NCBI GenBank assembly: GCA_964483085.1
Contig: CAYZZX010000107.1
Location: 1 to 5,189, forward strand
Direction of reading: 5' to 3'
Length of the DNA stretch: 5,189 nt
Source: JALHFZ01 sp964483085
GTDB taxonomy: Bacteria > Synergistota > Synergistia > Synergistales > Aminobacteriaceae
Below the pieces are notes generated by a model that ran no database searches, had not been told where the DNA came from, and worked only from the letters and a program-made list of their open reading frames with translations. Position 1 is the first letter of the stretch, and every line of letters begins with the position of its first letter. The translations under genes and the position numbers were made by a program. Positions 4,939 through 5,189 of this stretch are shown here, piece by piece.

Positions 4939-5189
4939 TCATTCGTTGACGGTGATCTGCAGAACCTTGAAGGCCTCTTTCCCTCCAATTGCATGAAGGG
5001 TATGGGCTGGAACAGAAAATACCTGCCCGGCCTTTACGAGAACTTCCCTGTCATTCAAATGTATCAGGGTTTCGCCCTCGAGAACATAATACATGGTATC
5101 GCCGAAATACTCCTCCTCGCTGACGGTCTCTTTATCGGCGAAGGTAAAGAGGGAGACATGAAAATGATCGCTCTGCGACAGAGCCATGC
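4939..5189 (-). CDS. Second cupin protein, paralogue of its neighbour (5' end outside the window)
   Basis: The last ~82 residues of a cupin are visible, ending in TGA at 4939-4941. It aligns without gaps to the downstream cupin: SLFTFADKETVSEEEYFGDTMYYVLEG matches the first motif and AGQVFSVPAHTLHAI the second. A methionine codon occurs at 5185-5187, but in the alignment it falls within the SLTLAQ strand of the paralogue, ~30 residues into the protein. It is therefore almost certainly internal, with the true start beyond the window. The motif-1 histidine of the neighbour is a glutamate here (SEEEYFGD), and only the motif-2 histidine is kept, so classical metal binding is doubtful. It is the upstream gene of the pair, separated by 14 nt and probably co-transcribed. 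Confidence 0.85.
   Translation of the reverse strand, partial: MALSQSDHFHVSLFTFADKETVSEEEYFGDTMYYVLEGETLIHLNDREVLVKAGQVFSVPAHTLHAIGGKEAFKVLQITVNE

Noticed and set aside
5185..5187. ATG at the right edge as the start of the second cupin
   Set aside because: Alignment with the paralogous neighbour places this methionine about 30 residues inside the protein, in a conserved strand, so the start is most likely outside the window.

Overview
The window looks like chromosomal DNA from an anaerobic, moderately GC-rich bacterium. Genes are tightly packed and mostly start behind strong AGGAGG-type ribosome binding sites. It holds a prolyl-tRNA-editing-type deacylase, an Elp3-like radical SAM enzyme, small cupins and a MurR/RpiR regulator. 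This gene style recalls Synergistota or Clostridia-like anaerobes, but that is a gene-content impression only; no rRNA or marker gene is present to fix the lineage.

Layout. (1) At the left edge, the last ~25 codons of an unidentified plus-strand gene converge on a minus-strand pair, separated by a perfect 38-bp palindrome (108-145) that probably ends transcription from both sides. (2) The minus-strand pair is a LysR-type regulator (TTG start, 672-1556) followed 8 nt later by a YbaK/ProX-type aminoacyl-tRNA deacylase (148-663). (3) A 189-bp divergent intergenic region carries a good sigma-70-type promoter for each side, plus short repeats and a small palindrome that may be operators. (4) Rightward lies a three-gene cassette whose reading frames overlap: an XRE helix-turn-helix regulator (1746-2114), an ImmA/IrrE-like zinc metallopeptidase (2101-2550) and an Elp3/HemN-like radical SAM protein (2547-3482, GTG start inside the preceding stop). 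(5) After a 127-bp gap with its own promoter comes a MurR/RpiR-family HTH-SIS regulator (3610-4494). (6) On the opposite strand at the right end are two tandem paralogous cupin genes. The upstream one is cut by the window edge. Transcription runs toward the RpiR gene and ends at a hairpin plus T-tract (4503-4532) between the converging units.

How the parts may work together. Three regulators of different families (LysR, XRE, RpiR) lie within 4 kb. XRE plus ImmA/IrrE is a known derepression module: the peptidase cleaves or inactivates the repressor under stress. Here the third, translationally coupled gene is a radical SAM enzyme, so the most interesting reading is a protease-controlled switch that sets expression of an Elp3-like, possibly RNA-modifying, enzyme. 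The divergent LysR gene is followed by a tRNA-quality-control enzyme, so both sides of the divergent promoter may touch tRNA biology. This link is inference. No mobile-element, CRISPR, tRNA or rRNA features are visible.
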